The notes: generated by a model not told the origin, from the sequence alone. Positions 54,366-63,873 are shown, counted from the stretch's first letter. The stretch is 64,000 bases of DNA from Tuwongella immobilis (GCF_901538355.1 NZ_LR593887.1:4564920-4628919), one strand, 5' to 3'. Made by a program: numbers and translations.

Positions 54366-54875
54366 ATGGCCGAACAGAAGACGTTTTATCGCGGAACCGG
54401 GCGTCGCAAAAGCGCCGTCGCCCGGGTTCGTATCATGGAAGGCACCGGCAAGGTCACGGTCAACGCCAAGCCGCTCGACGTGTACTTCACCGAAATGAAG
54501 GACCACGCCGCCATCCTGGGACCGCTGCAAGTCACCGACTTGGTCAATCGCTTGGATGTCGTCATTGACGTCCGTGGCGGTGGCTACTCCGGCCAAGCCG
54601 GGGCCGCTTCCCAAGGCGTGGCTCGCGCGATCAAGTCGATGTTTGCTCCGCAATTGGCCGCCGCCGCTGCGAAAGCCGCCGAAGCCGCTGCCGCTCCCGC
54701 CCCGGTCGAAGGCGAAGCGACCCCAGTTGCTGCGGAAACCGAAACCGACGGCACGGTCGGCATGGTCAAGAAGCTGCGGACCACGGGTTATCTGACCCGC
54801 GATAGCCGCATGAAGGAACGGAAGAAGTACGGTCGCAAGGGTGCCCGTAAGTCCTTCCAGTTCTCGAAGCGTTAA
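54366..54875 (+). CDS. rpsI: 30S ribosomal protein S9 with a long Ala/Pro-rich insertion
   Basis: S9 sits at the head of the small subunit; its C-terminal Lys/Arg tail contacts tRNA. The 169-residue protein is longer than the usual ~130. The normal features GTGRRKSAVARVRIMEG, GGGYSGQAGA, LTRDSRMKERKKYG and the basic SFQFSKR end are present. Between residues about 97 and 133 an Ala/Pro/Glu-rich, low-complexity stretch of about 36 residues is inserted where other S9 proteins are continuous. The stretch is in frame with no frameshift sign. It is co-transcribed with rplM and ends in a strong terminator. Confidence 0.95.
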   Translation: MAEQKTFYRGTGRRKSAVARVRIMEGTGKVTVNAKPLDVYFTEMKDHAAILGPLQVTDLVNRLDVVIDVRGGGYSGQAGAASQGVARAIKSMFAPQLAAAAAKAAEAAAAPAPVEGEATPVAAETETDGTVGMVKKLRTTGYLTRDSRMKERKKYGRKGARKSFQFSKR

Positions 54876-54946
54876 TCCGCTTCCCGATATTGCTCCGATC
54901 CTCGCCCCATCCTCGATTATTCTTTCGGGGATGGGTTTGATGCTGC

Positions 54947-55002
54947 GCCACCCACGCACGATCCACTCTCGCACCGGATCGCGCGTGGGTGGCTGCGTTT
55001 TT
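54947..55002 (+). terminator. Intrinsic terminator of the rplM-rpsI operon
   Basis: An 18-bp stem (54947-54964 with 54976-54993, one mismatch) and 11-nt loop are followed by TGCGTTTTT. It lies 71 nt after the rpsI stop. Confidence 0.8.
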
Positions 55003-55191
55003 CAGTTCACCTGCAGCCAGTCGATCTCAACCCACATTTTACAATCGAATCAACAGCCAAACATTTAATAAAAATCGGACCGATGAAAGAAGCCCGGATG
55101 GAGTCGGGAGATTGACTCGATCCGGGAAGTTCGATTGGAGATGGAACCACCTTGGGAATCAGGAGTTGCGGCAATTCGCCTGCAATGATGA

Positions 55192-56022
55192 TTACTTCGG
55201 GTCGGATTGCGGGGGGAGCTTTGCGTCTTTCGGCTTTTCCAGGCCGATGACGTTGCGAATGCCGATGAACAGCAGCATCGAGATCGACCGGAGTGCCTCT
55301 TTGAAGTTGACCTTGGACGCACCCGCACGGCGATTCTCGAAGATAATCGGATATTCGCCGAGTTTGCAGCCCACTTGATAGCAACGAAACAGCACTTCTT
55401 GTTGGAATGAGTAGCCACGCGAGCGAATCCGGTCGAAGTTAATCTCGCGTACTTTGGCGATGCGGTAGCAGCGAAACGCACCGCTGGCGTCGCGGACTGG
55501 CATTCGCATGAGCGTACGAACCATTCGATTCACGGATTGGCTGATGAATCGACGCATCCAGGGCCAGTTCTCCGTTCCACCGCCGGCGACGTATCGGGAA
55601 CCGATCATGACATCAAATTGCTTCATTCCGGCAAGAATTCCGGGCAAATAGCGCGGCGGGTGGCTAAAATCAGCATCCATGATTTGGATGTAGTCGTACT
55701 GATGTTCCATGGCGTGGCGCATGGCCGCGATGAGTGCGGTTCCCAGACCGAGCTTTCCGGGGCGATGGATGACCTGAATTCGAGAATCCTTGGCTCGCAT
55801 GGCATCCGCCAGTTGCCCTGTGCCGTCGGGGGAGTTATCGTCAATGACGAGCACATCCGCGGTGGGAACCTGCTGCTGGATTTCTTCGATGAGGCGTTGC
55901 AAATTATCCCGCTCGTTGTAGGTGGCCAAAGCGACGAGCAGTCGGCCATCAATCAGCGGAGCGATCGGTTCGATCGAATGGGCCCCGAGCGGGGATTGAG
56001 TTGGCGACGTTCCAGCTTGCAT
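55192..56022 (-). CDS. GT2 polyprenol-phosphate glycosyltransferase (DPM1-like)
   Basis: The 276-residue protein matches the dolichol-phosphate mannosyltransferase group: LLVALATYNERDNL near residue 29, VLVIDDNSPDGTG, DADFSHPPRYLP (the DxD motif) and a GSRYVAGG segment. Polyprenol-phosphate mannose synthases charge undecaprenyl phosphate with a hexose for later transfer to glycans or lipid A. A C-terminal hydrophobic run (SISMLLFIGIRNVIGL) could be a membrane contact; full GtrA-type helices are absent. GGGAG lies 9 nt before the ATG. It is divergent from the zinc-ribbon gene. Confidence 0.9.
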   Translation of the reverse strand: MQAGTSPTQSPLGAHSIEPIAPLIDGRLLVALATYNERDNLQRLIEEIQQQVPTADVLVIDDNSPDGTGQLADAMRAKDSRIQVIHRPGKLGLGTALIAAMRHAMEHQYDYIQIMDADFSHPPRYLPGILAGMKQFDVMIGSRYVAGGGTENWPWMRRFISQSVNRMVRTLMRMPVRDASGAFRCYRIAKVREINFDRIRSRGYSFQQEVLFRCYQVGCKLGEYPIIFENRRAGASKVNFKEALRSISMLLFIGIRNVIGLEKPKDAKLPPQSDPK

Positions 56023-56102
56023 GAACAGAGGCTCCCGAACTATCCTAAACGAATCTGGTTATCCGCCATCTCCGCGGAATTATTCAACGAGGCATCCGCA
56101 GC

Positions 56103-56777
56103 ATGAATATCGTCGTGAGTTGTCCTGAATGCGAGAAAAAGATTCGCGTGCCCGAGGAAAACATCGGCAAAAAGGTCCGATGTCCGGCCTGTAGCGCCGT
56201 GTTTGCCATCAAGGCTCCGAAAACCGCTGCCTCGGCCGCTGCCCCTGCGAAGCCAAAGCCTGCCCCCGCTTCGCCGCCCCCGCCACCGCCGCCGGCTCAT
56301 ACCGACGATGATGAGGATAACGACGCCAATCCGTATGGGGTGACGTCGGAGGATCTGACGCCACGCTGCCCGCACTGTGCCAAGGAATTGGATTCCGAAA
56401 ACGCGGTGATCTGCCTGCATTGCGGCTACAACCTGCGAAGTCGGGTCCGCACCGAGCAGAAGGCCGTTTACGCCCCCACGGCCGGTGATTACTTCTTGCA
56501 CCTGCTGCCAGGGATTATATGTGTTTTGGTCATCATCGGCCTGATTGTTCTGGATGTCATCTGCTATCGCAACATGGAGAACTGGCTGGACGGCTCATTT
56601 TTAGGCAATAAAGCCCGCACCCCCGGCGAAAAAGATGAGTGGATTGTTCGGCCCAGTATGTTCACGTTGTACATCGTGTTGGCGACGGGATTTGCGTCGT
56701 ACAAACTCGGCATGTTCGCCTTCCGACGGCTGGTGCTGAACAATCGCCCGCCCGAAGTGATTCTGCGATCCGAATAA
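56103..56777 (+). CDS. Membrane protein with MJ0042-type and second zinc ribbon
   Basis: Residues 1-36 match the MJ0042 zinc-ribbon family (CPEC...VRCPAC), which is common in planctomycetes. A Pro/Ala-rich acidic linker (about 37-82) follows, then a second zinc ribbon (CPHC...ICLHCGY) at about 93-110. Two transmembrane helices at about 140-160 and 195-215 anchor it. It might be an assembly or quality-control adaptor of a membrane process; that is inference from the domains. GAGG lies 10 nt before the ATG. Confidence 0.75.
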   Translation: MNIVVSCPECEKKIRVPEENIGKKVRCPACSAVFAIKAPKTAASAAAPAKPKPAPASPPPPPPPAHTDDDEDNDANPYGVTSEDLTPRCPHCAKELDSENAVICLHCGYNLRSRVRTEQKAVYAPTAGDYFLHLLPGIICVLVIIGLIVLDVICYRNMENWLDGSFLGNKARTPGEKDEWIVRPSMFTLYIVLATGFASYKLGMFAFRRLVLNNRPPEVILRSE

Positions 56778-56885
56778 TTCGATCCCGAATCAATCGCACC
56801 TGAGATGGAACACGGCCCTGACTGGAGTGATGCACTCGAGCCGGGGCCGTTGATGTTCATCCCATTCGCGTGAACGAAATCCCGA

Positions 56886-58229
56886 TTACTTGCTCGGTGC
56901 CGGTCGCGGTGCGCTGGGAATCAGTTCCGCAGCGGTCGCCTGGGTCGGTTCCGGCTTTGGCATCGGCTTGGGCGCATCCGTCGGCTTTACCTTGGGTCGC
57001 AGAGCGCGCTCGATCGGATTGAGCTTGTCTTCGGGCATCTCGGGCATGGGATCGCCGATTGGTTCGGGAGGCACCTCGTTGGCTTCCTTCGGATCCGGTT
57101 CGGGCACCTCATCGGCATTCATGGCGGCTTCGGTGGCGGGTTTGGCGGCGGCTTCGGCTTCGGCCTTGGCTTTTTCGAATTCGGCCTTTTCCGCGGCCAA
57201 TTGCGGTTCCACCACTTTCACCATCACCAATCCCCCGCCCGCGCCGGCGATGGCGAACAAGCCCAGCAGCACGATGCGGCCGACAATGCTATACATGTTG
57301 AACAATCCGAGGATGATTTGCAGCATCAGCCCCAGGCCGACCACGCCGCCAGTGGCCATGATGCCCAGCGCGAAGTACGGTCCCACCCCTTCGAGCCGCG
57401 CCAACCACCAGCAGCCGATGTCCAGCACAGAGGCAACCAGCACGATTGGAGCCAATCCGACGCGCATCCAAATCGGATAGCTGCTGAACGCAAAGATCAC
57501 GCCGGTCAGCAGATACAGCATCGAGAAGCTGAGCAAGTGGGCATGGGTGGACTGCGTGAGTTGTTCGACGGAGATCTGCTTGGCCTTGGCCGGGTCGCCG
57601 GATTCCTTCACGACCAAATACTTTTTCAATTGATCGTAGGTTTCCAGCGGATACGCGGCTTGTTCGCCATCCGCACAGTGACAGCGGGCACAGCGATCAA
57701 TCATGATCGTCTGAATCTTGACCATCTTGGTGGCATCGTCCAGATAGTCCGCCGTAATCGTCTTGACGGATTCCGGCAGCGGGAACGCATCGGCTTCAAA
57801 CGGGGCTTTGGGGGCACCGGCTTCGAGCCAAGCGATGAGGGTTTTCTGTTCGCCGGCGCGCTCGGGGCGCAGGGTTTCTTCTTCGCTCTTGTCCCAATCG
57901 GTCGACTTGGTGGTGAACGCCTTGGCCATGCTGCCGCTGCCGCTCCACGGTTCGGATTCCGGGGCTTGGATGAGCTGCTGGAGTTTGCTCACCGGTTTGA
58001 CTTTTTCGACGGGCTGGTCGGGGATTGGCCAGGTGACGCCGGAATAATGGGCGACCACTTCGGCGGGTCCGGGGATGGGCTGGCCGGGGCTGGCTTCTTT
58101 GAAGTGCAGTTGCACCATGGCGGAAAGGTAGCCCACGCCCACGGCAATGAGGTAAGCGGAGAGCACCAGCCGAACCGGCAACGGAAACTGGCGCAAGGTC
58201 GGAATCACGGGGGAGTTAGTCGTACTCAT
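56886..58229 (-). CDS. Multi-span membrane protein with a single CxxCH haem motif
   Basis: The 447-residue protein has an N-terminal helix (about 20-40), then a soluble segment with one CARCH haem-type motif (about residue 180) preceded by MIDRCA. A block of four or five helices between about 225 and 335 follows. Its last ~100 residues are Pro/Glu/Lys-rich and disordered. The presence of one haem in a membrane context suggests a c-type cytochrome domain, periplasmic, with no known partner here. The ATG at 58229 has GAGAG 6 nt upstream and is preferred to one six nt earlier. Function unknown. Confidence 0.7.
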   Translation of the reverse strand: MSTTNSPVIPTLRQFPLPVRLVLSAYLIAVGVGYLSAMVQLHFKEASPGQPIPGPAEVVAHYSGVTWPIPDQPVEKVKPVSKLQQLIQAPESEPWSGSGSMAKAFTTKSTDWDKSEEETLRPERAGEQKTLIAWLEAGAPKAPFEADAFPLPESVKTITADYLDDATKMVKIQTIMIDRCARCHCADGEQAAYPLETYDQLKKYLVVKESGDPAKAKQISVEQLTQSTHAHLLSFSMLYLLTGVIFAFSSYPIWMRVGLAPIVLVASVLDIGCWWLARLEGVGPYFALGIMATGGVVGLGLMLQIILGLFNMYSIVGRIVLLGLFAIAGAGGGLVMVKVVEPQLAAEKAEFEKAKAEAEAAAKPATEAAMNADEVPEPDPKEANEVPPEPIGDPMPEMPEDKLNPIERALRPKVKPTDAPKPMPKPEPTQATAAELIPSAPRPAPSK

Positions 58230-58336
58230 TCGCATCTCTCGTTGCGAGGCCAAAGCCAGCGGAGACAATCCAACGCTAGCGGTTATTCGTCGGCGGACAC
58301 AGCGGATGATCCAAAATTCGAAATCCGTGGATCGGA

Positions 58337-59326
58337 TCAGGCAGGTGGGAGAGCCAAAAGCAGCGGTTCAAACAGCGCAACAATCTGGGCACGAACGGTT
58401 TGCAGATCACCGGGCAGAATCGCGGCAGCGGCCATGCGGTGCCCTCCTCCGCCAAACTGTTCCGCAATCTGCGAGACATCGACTCGCCCGCGGGAGCGAA
58501 AACTAATCTTCACGCGTTCGGGCCATTCGGTCAGCAGCATGGCCACATCAACCCCGGCGAGACTTCGAGGGTAATGGATAAAATCGCCGCTGTCCACAGT
58601 CCCGACGCCAGATTGTTGCAGATCGCTTTGCCACAACTCCGTCCAAGCCAACCGTCCCAAATGGGCGGTTTGCAACCGTCCCAACACGCGGCCCAACAGT
58701 TGCATCTGAGCCAGCGTGCCTTGTTCGTAGAGTGAATCGTAAATTTTCGTCGGATTGGCCCCTTGCGTCATCAGCGATTCCGCCAGTCGATAGGTCGATG
58801 GCTTGGTGCTGGCGTGGCGGAACCATCCGGTATCGGTGGCCAGGGCTGCGAACATGCGGGTGGCTGTTGGCGGGGTCAACTCAATTCCCAGGGCCACGCT
58901 GGCATCGTAAATCAATCGTCCAGCAGCTTCTGCGGTGACATCCACAAACCGAAACGGGGTGTCAATGTCTTGGGTGACGTGGTGATCGATCACCGCGACG
59001 GGAATCCCCAGCGACCGCACAAATGTGCCGGTATCGCCGAGTTGATTCCAGGTGCCGGTATCCATGACAATGACGGCATCGACATCCCGAAGCGTATCGC
59101 CTGGTGGAACGAATGTTTGGACGCGATTGTCGGCATCCAGAAACGCCAATCGTTCGGGCATCGGCCCCTGAATCACTGGCCGCACGACTTTGCCCAGTTG
59201 CGTCAGGCAATCGGCCATCGCCAGGAGCGAGCCGAGGGCATCCGGATCGGGCCGCACATGCGTGAGCAGCAAAAAGCGATGATGCTTTTGGACAAATTCC
59301 CGGAACGGCTGCCAATCAATCGACAT
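58337..59326 (-). CDS. nrnA: DHH/DHHA1 phosphoesterase, NrnA-like
   Basis: The 329-residue protein belongs to the DHH superfamily. Motif I is HVRPDPDALGS, followed by VMDTGTW, DHHVTQ and TDTGWF; the DHHA1 part ends with GGGGHRMAA. NrnA-type enzymes hydrolyse short oligoribonucleotides and 3'-phosphoadenosine 5'-phosphate. The layout fits that class, although recJ and c-di-AMP phosphodiesterases share motifs. The ATG at 59326 is chosen because the 139 residues upstream have no motifs. It follows ThuA on the minus strand with a hairpin between. Confidence 0.85.
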   Translation of the reverse strand: MSIDWQPFREFVQKHHRFLLLTHVRPDPDALGSLLAMADCLTQLGKVVRPVIQGPMPERLAFLDADNRVQTFVPPGDTLRDVDAVIVMDTGTWNQLGDTGTFVRSLGIPVAVIDHHVTQDIDTPFRFVDVTAEAAGRLIYDASVALGIELTPPTATRMFAALATDTGWFRHASTKPSTYRLAESLMTQGANPTKIYDSLYEQGTLAQMQLLGRVLGRLQTAHLGRLAWTELWQSDLQQSGVGTVDSGDFIHYPRSLAGVDVAMLLTEWPERVKISFRSRGRVDVSQIAEQFGGGGHRMAAAAILPGDLQTVRAQIVALFEPLLLALPPA

Positions 59327-59494
59327 ACCAGCACTCGCTGAGGAGAAGAACTTTCGAGTAATCGTACCATTTCTCGGAGTGCAGGCCAAGCAATCTCGTG
59401 GGTTTCCAGGGATTCCCGGAGACGAATCGCTCCGCATTCCTTGGCATGAAACCCCTGATGGGACGTGGAGTCTCGGCGAGATCCCGTCCATGAC

Positions 59495-59529
59495 CCCGCC
59501 TCTTTGGAATCGACTCCCAAAGAGGCGGG
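59495..59529 (-). terminator. Hairpin between ThuA and the DHH gene
   Basis: CCCGCCTCTTTGG (59495-59507) pairs exactly with CCAAAGAGGCGGG (59517-59529) over 9 nt. There is no T-tract on the minus strand, so it may be an attenuator or an RNA-processing stem rather than a classical terminator. Confidence 0.5.
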
Positions 59530-59571
59530 CAGCATGCACGGTGCGATCGGAGTGGTGGCGGTGATCCGAAG

Positions 59572-60498
59572 TTACTTCGCGGCAGCTTTCTTGCCGCTGG
59601 GTTCGCTCGAACCCGGAGCGTTGCTCACCGTCCAATTCAGCCCGCCGAACAGATGCTGCTGGAATCGGGCATCTTTCCAGACGTCTTTGCGGTGTCCCAA
59701 CGAGGTGTAGAAGACTTTGCCCTTGCCCACCGATTGCACCCAAGCAATGGCGTAATCTTGATCCGGTCGTTTGCCCTTCGTCACGTCGATCGACGAATTA
59801 TCCACGCTGAGAATGATCCGGAGTTTGTCGCGGCTGTAGGGGGTGGCGCGGAATTGATAGATTTCGTCGGTGATTTCATCGCCTTCGCGGAATCCCTTGG
59901 CGGCGGCGTGGGCGGCATCTTCGACTCGCAGCTTAATCTTTTGATGCCAGGGGTGATTTTCAAAGTATGCCCCGATGAGTTCGCCGTAGCTGGTGCCGTA
60001 CAGCGTATCGGTGGCGCAGTGGGTGCCCGCGAATGCGCCGCCGGCTTTGACCCACTCCGTGAGATCGACCAATTCCTGTTTGGTCAGCGGGTTGCCGGTG
60101 GTGAAGAACAGCACGGCGTCGAATTGCTTGAGCGTCTCGGCATTCACCCGGCCACATTGTTCACGGGTGACGGTTTGCCCGGTGGAGCGGCGGAAGGCTT
60201 GGCTATACGCTTCCAGCGCGGTGATGGTTTTTTGGACTTTCTTGCCATCCACGGTTTCCGTGATGGTGCGCTTTTCGTCCGGATCGCTCGTGAATCGGAA
60301 GCACGTCACGGTGAAACCGTATTTCGGGGCGATTTCTTTGAGGATTTCTTCGGAAAGCGCGACCGAGTCGTGGACAAACCCGGCGGAGTGGGTGACCAGC
60401 AGCAGTTTTTTCGGCTCAGCGGCGCGGACGGTGCCTGCCGAGATTCCCGTCAGGAGAACCAGCCCCACGACGAGCATGCGGGAGAGGGAACGAATCAT
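59572..60498 (-). CDS. Exported ThuA-like protein
   Basis: The 308-residue protein has a signal peptide ending V-R-A-A and the ThuA fold (class I glutamine-amidotransferase-like): KKLLLVTHSAGFVHDS, VLFFTTGNPLT, GGAFAGTHCATDTLY and a C-terminal GHRKDVWKD region. ThuA proteins in planctomycetes are often exported and linked to sugar or glycoside use; the catalytic role is not settled. AAGGA lies 6 nt before the ATG. It is divergent from the BBP7 gene. The DHH gene follows on the same strand. Confidence 0.9.
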   Translation of the reverse strand: MIRSLSRMLVVGLVLLTGISAGTVRAAEPKKLLLVTHSAGFVHDSVALSEEILKEIAPKYGFTVTCFRFTSDPDEKRTITETVDGKKVQKTITALEAYSQAFRRSTGQTVTREQCGRVNAETLKQFDAVLFFTTGNPLTKQELVDLTEWVKAGGAFAGTHCATDTLYGTSYGELIGAYFENHPWHQKIKLRVEDAAHAAAKGFREGDEITDEIYQFRATPYSRDKLRIILSVDNSSIDVTKGKRPDQDYAIAWVQSVGKGKVFYTSLGHRKDVWKDARFQQHLFGGLNWTVSNAPGSSEPSGKKAAAK

Positions 60499-60814
60499 GA
60501 GGATTCCTTCTTCGATACTTCACAAAAAGGCAGCGATATCTTCAGTTTAAGCCGTGCGAAGCGGTGATGCCAGCAGCAAATTCGGCACAGAAAATCGCAC
60601 CATCGCATGCGCATCACTTCAAAATGGTAATCTGTACCGATTCTCGCGATCACCGATTGCGGGGCGATGATGAATTTTGCGGGGCAGCAGACGGTCGCTT
60701 GGTCGGAAGCGTCGATGCAAAGAGAGAAGGTCGAGCCGCAGTGTGACCAGTCCGACAGAACGGATTTCCGTCGGAGGTCGCCCCCTGCGATTGTTCGGAA
60801 ACAGGAGGTTTCCA
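60499..60814. other. Divergent region between ThuA and BBP7 genes
   Basis: The 316-bp region contains an AGGAGGT Shine-Dalgarno before the plus-strand gene and no obvious hexamer pair. I see a small stem near CCGAC...GTCGG at about 60751 but nothing convincing. Confidence 0.45.
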
Positions 60815-62191
60815 ATGCGTTCCCGTTGGTTTCGATTGGGTGCCACCCTGGGGGCGGCAGTGACAATGTCGCTGGGGACGGTCTCCGCACAAAGTCCCGG
60901 CGTGGCCAGCCTGTCCAGTAGTGATTCGCCCGGAGTGGCTCGACTCAGCGAGCCAGCGGTTCCCGGCACCGCTCGGGTGGGTGACAGCGTGGACAGCGGC
61001 ATCATCACTGGCATGCCGATCGACGGCGAAATCATCGAAGGCAACCGCCGTCGATTCGCCGAGCATCATCGCGAACGATTCGACAATCTGTTCACGCAGA
61101 TTCGCAATCGGGATTATGAAATTTACGGCGACGTTAACTACATGCTCTTTTTCACCAAGGGCGCGCCCGTTGGCGGGGCATTCGTCACCACCGGCACCCT
61201 GAATCGAGGCCAACTGGGGCTGGCCGACACGCAAGTGCTGTTCGGGAATGAGCGCGTCGATGCTGGCGTTGTCTCGGGCATCAGTCACCGATTCGGTGCG
61301 GATTTCGACGGCTTCTTCACGCAGGGCGGCGGCTTCTGGCTGCCCAAGACCATCACCAAGAGCACGTTCCAATCGAACGCCATGGGCGACCCATTGATCG
61401 CACGGCCGTTCATCGATTCCGCTACCGGAGCGAACGAAACCCTGGCCGCCAGCCTGCCGGGATTCGCCCCCGGACTCGTCGCGGTGCAGTCGGAATTGGA
61501 AGTCCGCAGCGGCGAATTCACGCTCGGCATGCGCCCGTTGGAAGCCGACAAGGATCTGCCGTTGACCATCCGATTGGGCGGCGGGTTCCGCTACTTCCAC
61601 CTGCAAGAAGCCTTACAAGTCGATTCGTTCACGAATCTCGGGGCCGGATTCCCCGCTTCGTTCAACGGCGGGACGCTGGTGGGACCGGGCACGCTGGTGG
61701 TGTCGGACCGATTTGACACGGACAATAAATTCTACGGCGGTCAAGTGGTGGCAGCGGCGACCTACCGCAGCGATTTGTTCTTCGCCAATGTGATTACCAA
61801 ACTGGCGATGGGCACGGTGCAACAGGAACTGAATGTTCGCGGCTTCACCAATGCCCAACTCCCCGGCGGCACGCTTTCGGCCACCGGCGGGTTACTCGCC
61901 CAGCCCAGCAATATCGGCGGCTTCTCGCGCTCCGGATTCGCCGTCATCCCGGAAGTCGGCCTGCAACTGGGCGTGCGGCTGACCGAGCATATCACCGGGA
62001 TCGTCGGATACGAATTCGTTTACATTAGCAATGTGCTGCGGCCCGGCGATCAAATCGACCCGACCGTCAGCATCACGCAACTGCAAACTTCGCCGACGTT
62101 CAACGGCAACGGCAACCGCCCGGCGACGCAGTTTGTCGAAAGCGATTTCTGGGCCCAAGGCATCACCTTCGGCCTGAGCATCGCCTACTGA
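60815..62191 (+). CDS. BBP7-family outer-membrane beta-barrel protein
   Basis: The 458-residue protein has a signal peptide ending V-S-A-Q and a pattern of aromatic-Gly strands. Motifs such as GDVNYMLFFTKGAP, RLGGGFRYFHL and the final FGLSIAY fit the planctomycete BBP7 family (predicted outer-membrane beta barrels). No substrate is known; it may be a channel or structural porin. A near-perfect AGGAGGT Shine-Dalgarno lies 5 nt before the ATG, suggesting high expression. The next gene, on the minus strand, encodes a purple-acid-phosphatase-like protein. Confidence 0.85.
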   Translation: MRSRWFRLGATLGAAVTMSLGTVSAQSPGVASLSSSDSPGVARLSEPAVPGTARVGDSVDSGIITGMPIDGEIIEGNRRRFAEHHRERFDNLFTQIRNRDYEIYGDVNYMLFFTKGAPVGGAFVTTGTLNRGQLGLADTQVLFGNERVDAGVVSGISHRFGADFDGFFTQGGGFWLPKTITKSTFQSNAMGDPLIARPFIDSATGANETLAASLPGFAPGLVAVQSELEVRSGEFTLGMRPLEADKDLPLTIRLGGGFRYFHLQEALQVDSFTNLGAGFPASFNGGTLVGPGTLVVSDRFDTDNKFYGGQVVAAATYRSDLFFANVITKLAMGTVQQELNVRGFTNAQLPGGTLSATGGLLAQPSNIGGFSRSGFAVIPEVGLQLGVRLTEHITGIVGYEFVYISNVLRPGDQIDPTVSITQLQTSPTFNGNGNRPATQFVESDFWAQGITFGLSIAY

Positions 62192-62224
62192 TTGCGAACA
62201 CCCAGCCGCGGTTATCTGCGGGGG

Positions 62225-63757
62225 TTAGCGAATCGCGGCTCCACGTCGCAAGGCCCGCAGCCCCCAGCCGATGCTCGCCAGCAGCATCAACAGCCCAATT
62301 GCCATCACCGACATCGGGAGTGGCATTTGGGCGTTCGCCGTTGGCACGGCATCGATGATCCGCTCTTGCACAAGCTGATCCCGTTCCACCAGCGTGTTCA
62401 CGCCCTTGTCGTTCTTGCGCAGCTCAAACACATCGAACAATTGCCCCGTGGCGGTTCGTGCATCGTAATGCAGCACATTGTCTTTGATCGAAATCACCTG
62501 ATACAGTTGGGTATATTCCGCCGAGGTTTGCATCCACGGCTGTTGATTCAACTTATACATCTTCGGCCCGCTTACCGAGACGACGTACACCGTTCCCGTG
62601 GGCTTGTCTTGGGCTCGCGCTCCGGCAGTCTGATTCTTGTCGCCCACCAGCAAGCCACTGCGACCATAGCTGTGATCGTGCCCGGTCAGCACCAGATCGA
62701 CGCGATACTTGTCGATAAGCGGCTGCCACAAATCGCGCAGTTTCGGATTGTCGCGTCCCTTGGCGGTGGAATACATCGGATGATGGAACGTCAACACAGT
62801 CCAGCGGTTCGGGTTATTCTTCAGCCGTTCTTCCAACCAAGGCACCTGCTCCGCCTGCTTTTGATTCGAATTCAAACTGATGAACCGCACTCCCTGATAA
62901 TCGAACGAGTACACCGTCTCTTCGAGTCCTGCCGGACCATCGGTCGGGAAGGCAAATTGCGGTCGCCAATACGGACTCAATCGCGGCTTGGTCAGAAATC
63001 CCGAATACTCGTGATTCCCCGGTGTGGCCACATTCGTCACACTGCCATTGATCCAACCACCGGCATCGAACCACTCGCCCCATTCCGCATCGCGGGTGCC
63101 ATCATTGATGAGATCGCCCGCATGCAGCAGAAACGCGGGCTTCGGTGCATCGCGGAGCGATTCCCGCAGAACCCGCGACCAGAATTCCCGCAGATTATTC
63201 TGAGCGTCTCCGTAATACACGAAAGTAAACGGATCGGGCTTGTCGCTGGCTGTCTCGAAATGGAACCACTCGCTCCAGTTATTGCCATCGCCCACCCGAT
63301 AGGCGTACTTGGTTTTCGGCTTCAGCTTGGTGAATTCCGCGGTGTGTTGATGCACCAGATTCAAATCGGTCTCAAACTTTGTGGTGGTGGCCACCCGAGT
63401 TTCCGCAGTTTTCGCAAAGTCGCGGTTCTTCCCGGCGATCGCCAGTTGCGCTAATGCTGAGCCTTGGCCAACGGTCGAATCGGTTCGCCAGGTCACGGCT
63501 TGCGTCGTGCAGGGGTCGCCGCTCCAGGTCAGAATAATCCGCGATGGAATCGCCGAAGGACGGTACCGCACCTTATCCGGAACGCGGGCGATGGTGACTT
63601 TGCGCTCCGCCACGGGCGGGGGTGTCTCGGCCGGTGGTTCGGTCGGCGGGTTGATCTTCGGCTGAATCAGTACCGCGATCATGACAATTGCCAGACAGAT
63701 GGTTCCCAGCAACCACCGTCCTGCAAGCGAATGTTTCGAAGTTGTGGAGGATGCCAT
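62225..63757 (-). CDS. Purple-acid-phosphatase-like metallophosphoesterase with membrane anchors
   Basis: The 510-residue protein has an N-terminal signal anchor (about 16-32) and an acid-phosphatase N-terminal fibronectin-like domain (ILTWSGDP...VTWRTD). The calcineurin-like core follows, with YGDAQ, HAGDLINDG, TPGNHEY, LTFHHPMYS and GHDHSYGR. These supply the metal ligands (D, N, H) expected of purple acid phosphatases. A C-terminal helix (MSVMAIGLLMLLASIGWGL) and basic tail give a second anchor. It should hydrolyse phosphoesters outside the cytoplasm. AAAGAG lies a few nt before the ATG at 63757. Confidence 0.85.
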   Translation of the reverse strand: MASSTTSKHSLAGRWLLGTICLAIVMIAVLIQPKINPPTEPPAETPPPVAERKVTIARVPDKVRYRPSAIPSRIILTWSGDPCTTQAVTWRTDSTVGQGSALAQLAIAGKNRDFAKTAETRVATTTKFETDLNLVHQHTAEFTKLKPKTKYAYRVGDGNNWSEWFHFETASDKPDPFTFVYYGDAQNNLREFWSRVLRESLRDAPKPAFLLHAGDLINDGTRDAEWGEWFDAGGWINGSVTNVATPGNHEYSGFLTKPRLSPYWRPQFAFPTDGPAGLEETVYSFDYQGVRFISLNSNQKQAEQVPWLEERLKNNPNRWTVLTFHHPMYSTAKGRDNPKLRDLWQPLIDKYRVDLVLTGHDHSYGRSGLLVGDKNQTAGARAQDKPTGTVYVVSVSGPKMYKLNQQPWMQTSAEYTQLYQVISIKDNVLHYDARTATGQLFDVFELRKNDKGVNTLVERDQLVQERIIDAVPTANAQMPLPMSVMAIGLLMLLASIGWGLRALRRGAAIR

Positions 63758-63873
63758 GCGCGACTCTTTCAGCGGGGGGATTTCACGGTCCTGCAGAGGT
63801 CGATGATAGAATGATTCCATGGCGATTTCGATTCATCGTTTGCGAAAAAACGAAGAAGACTTCCGAGATTCGC

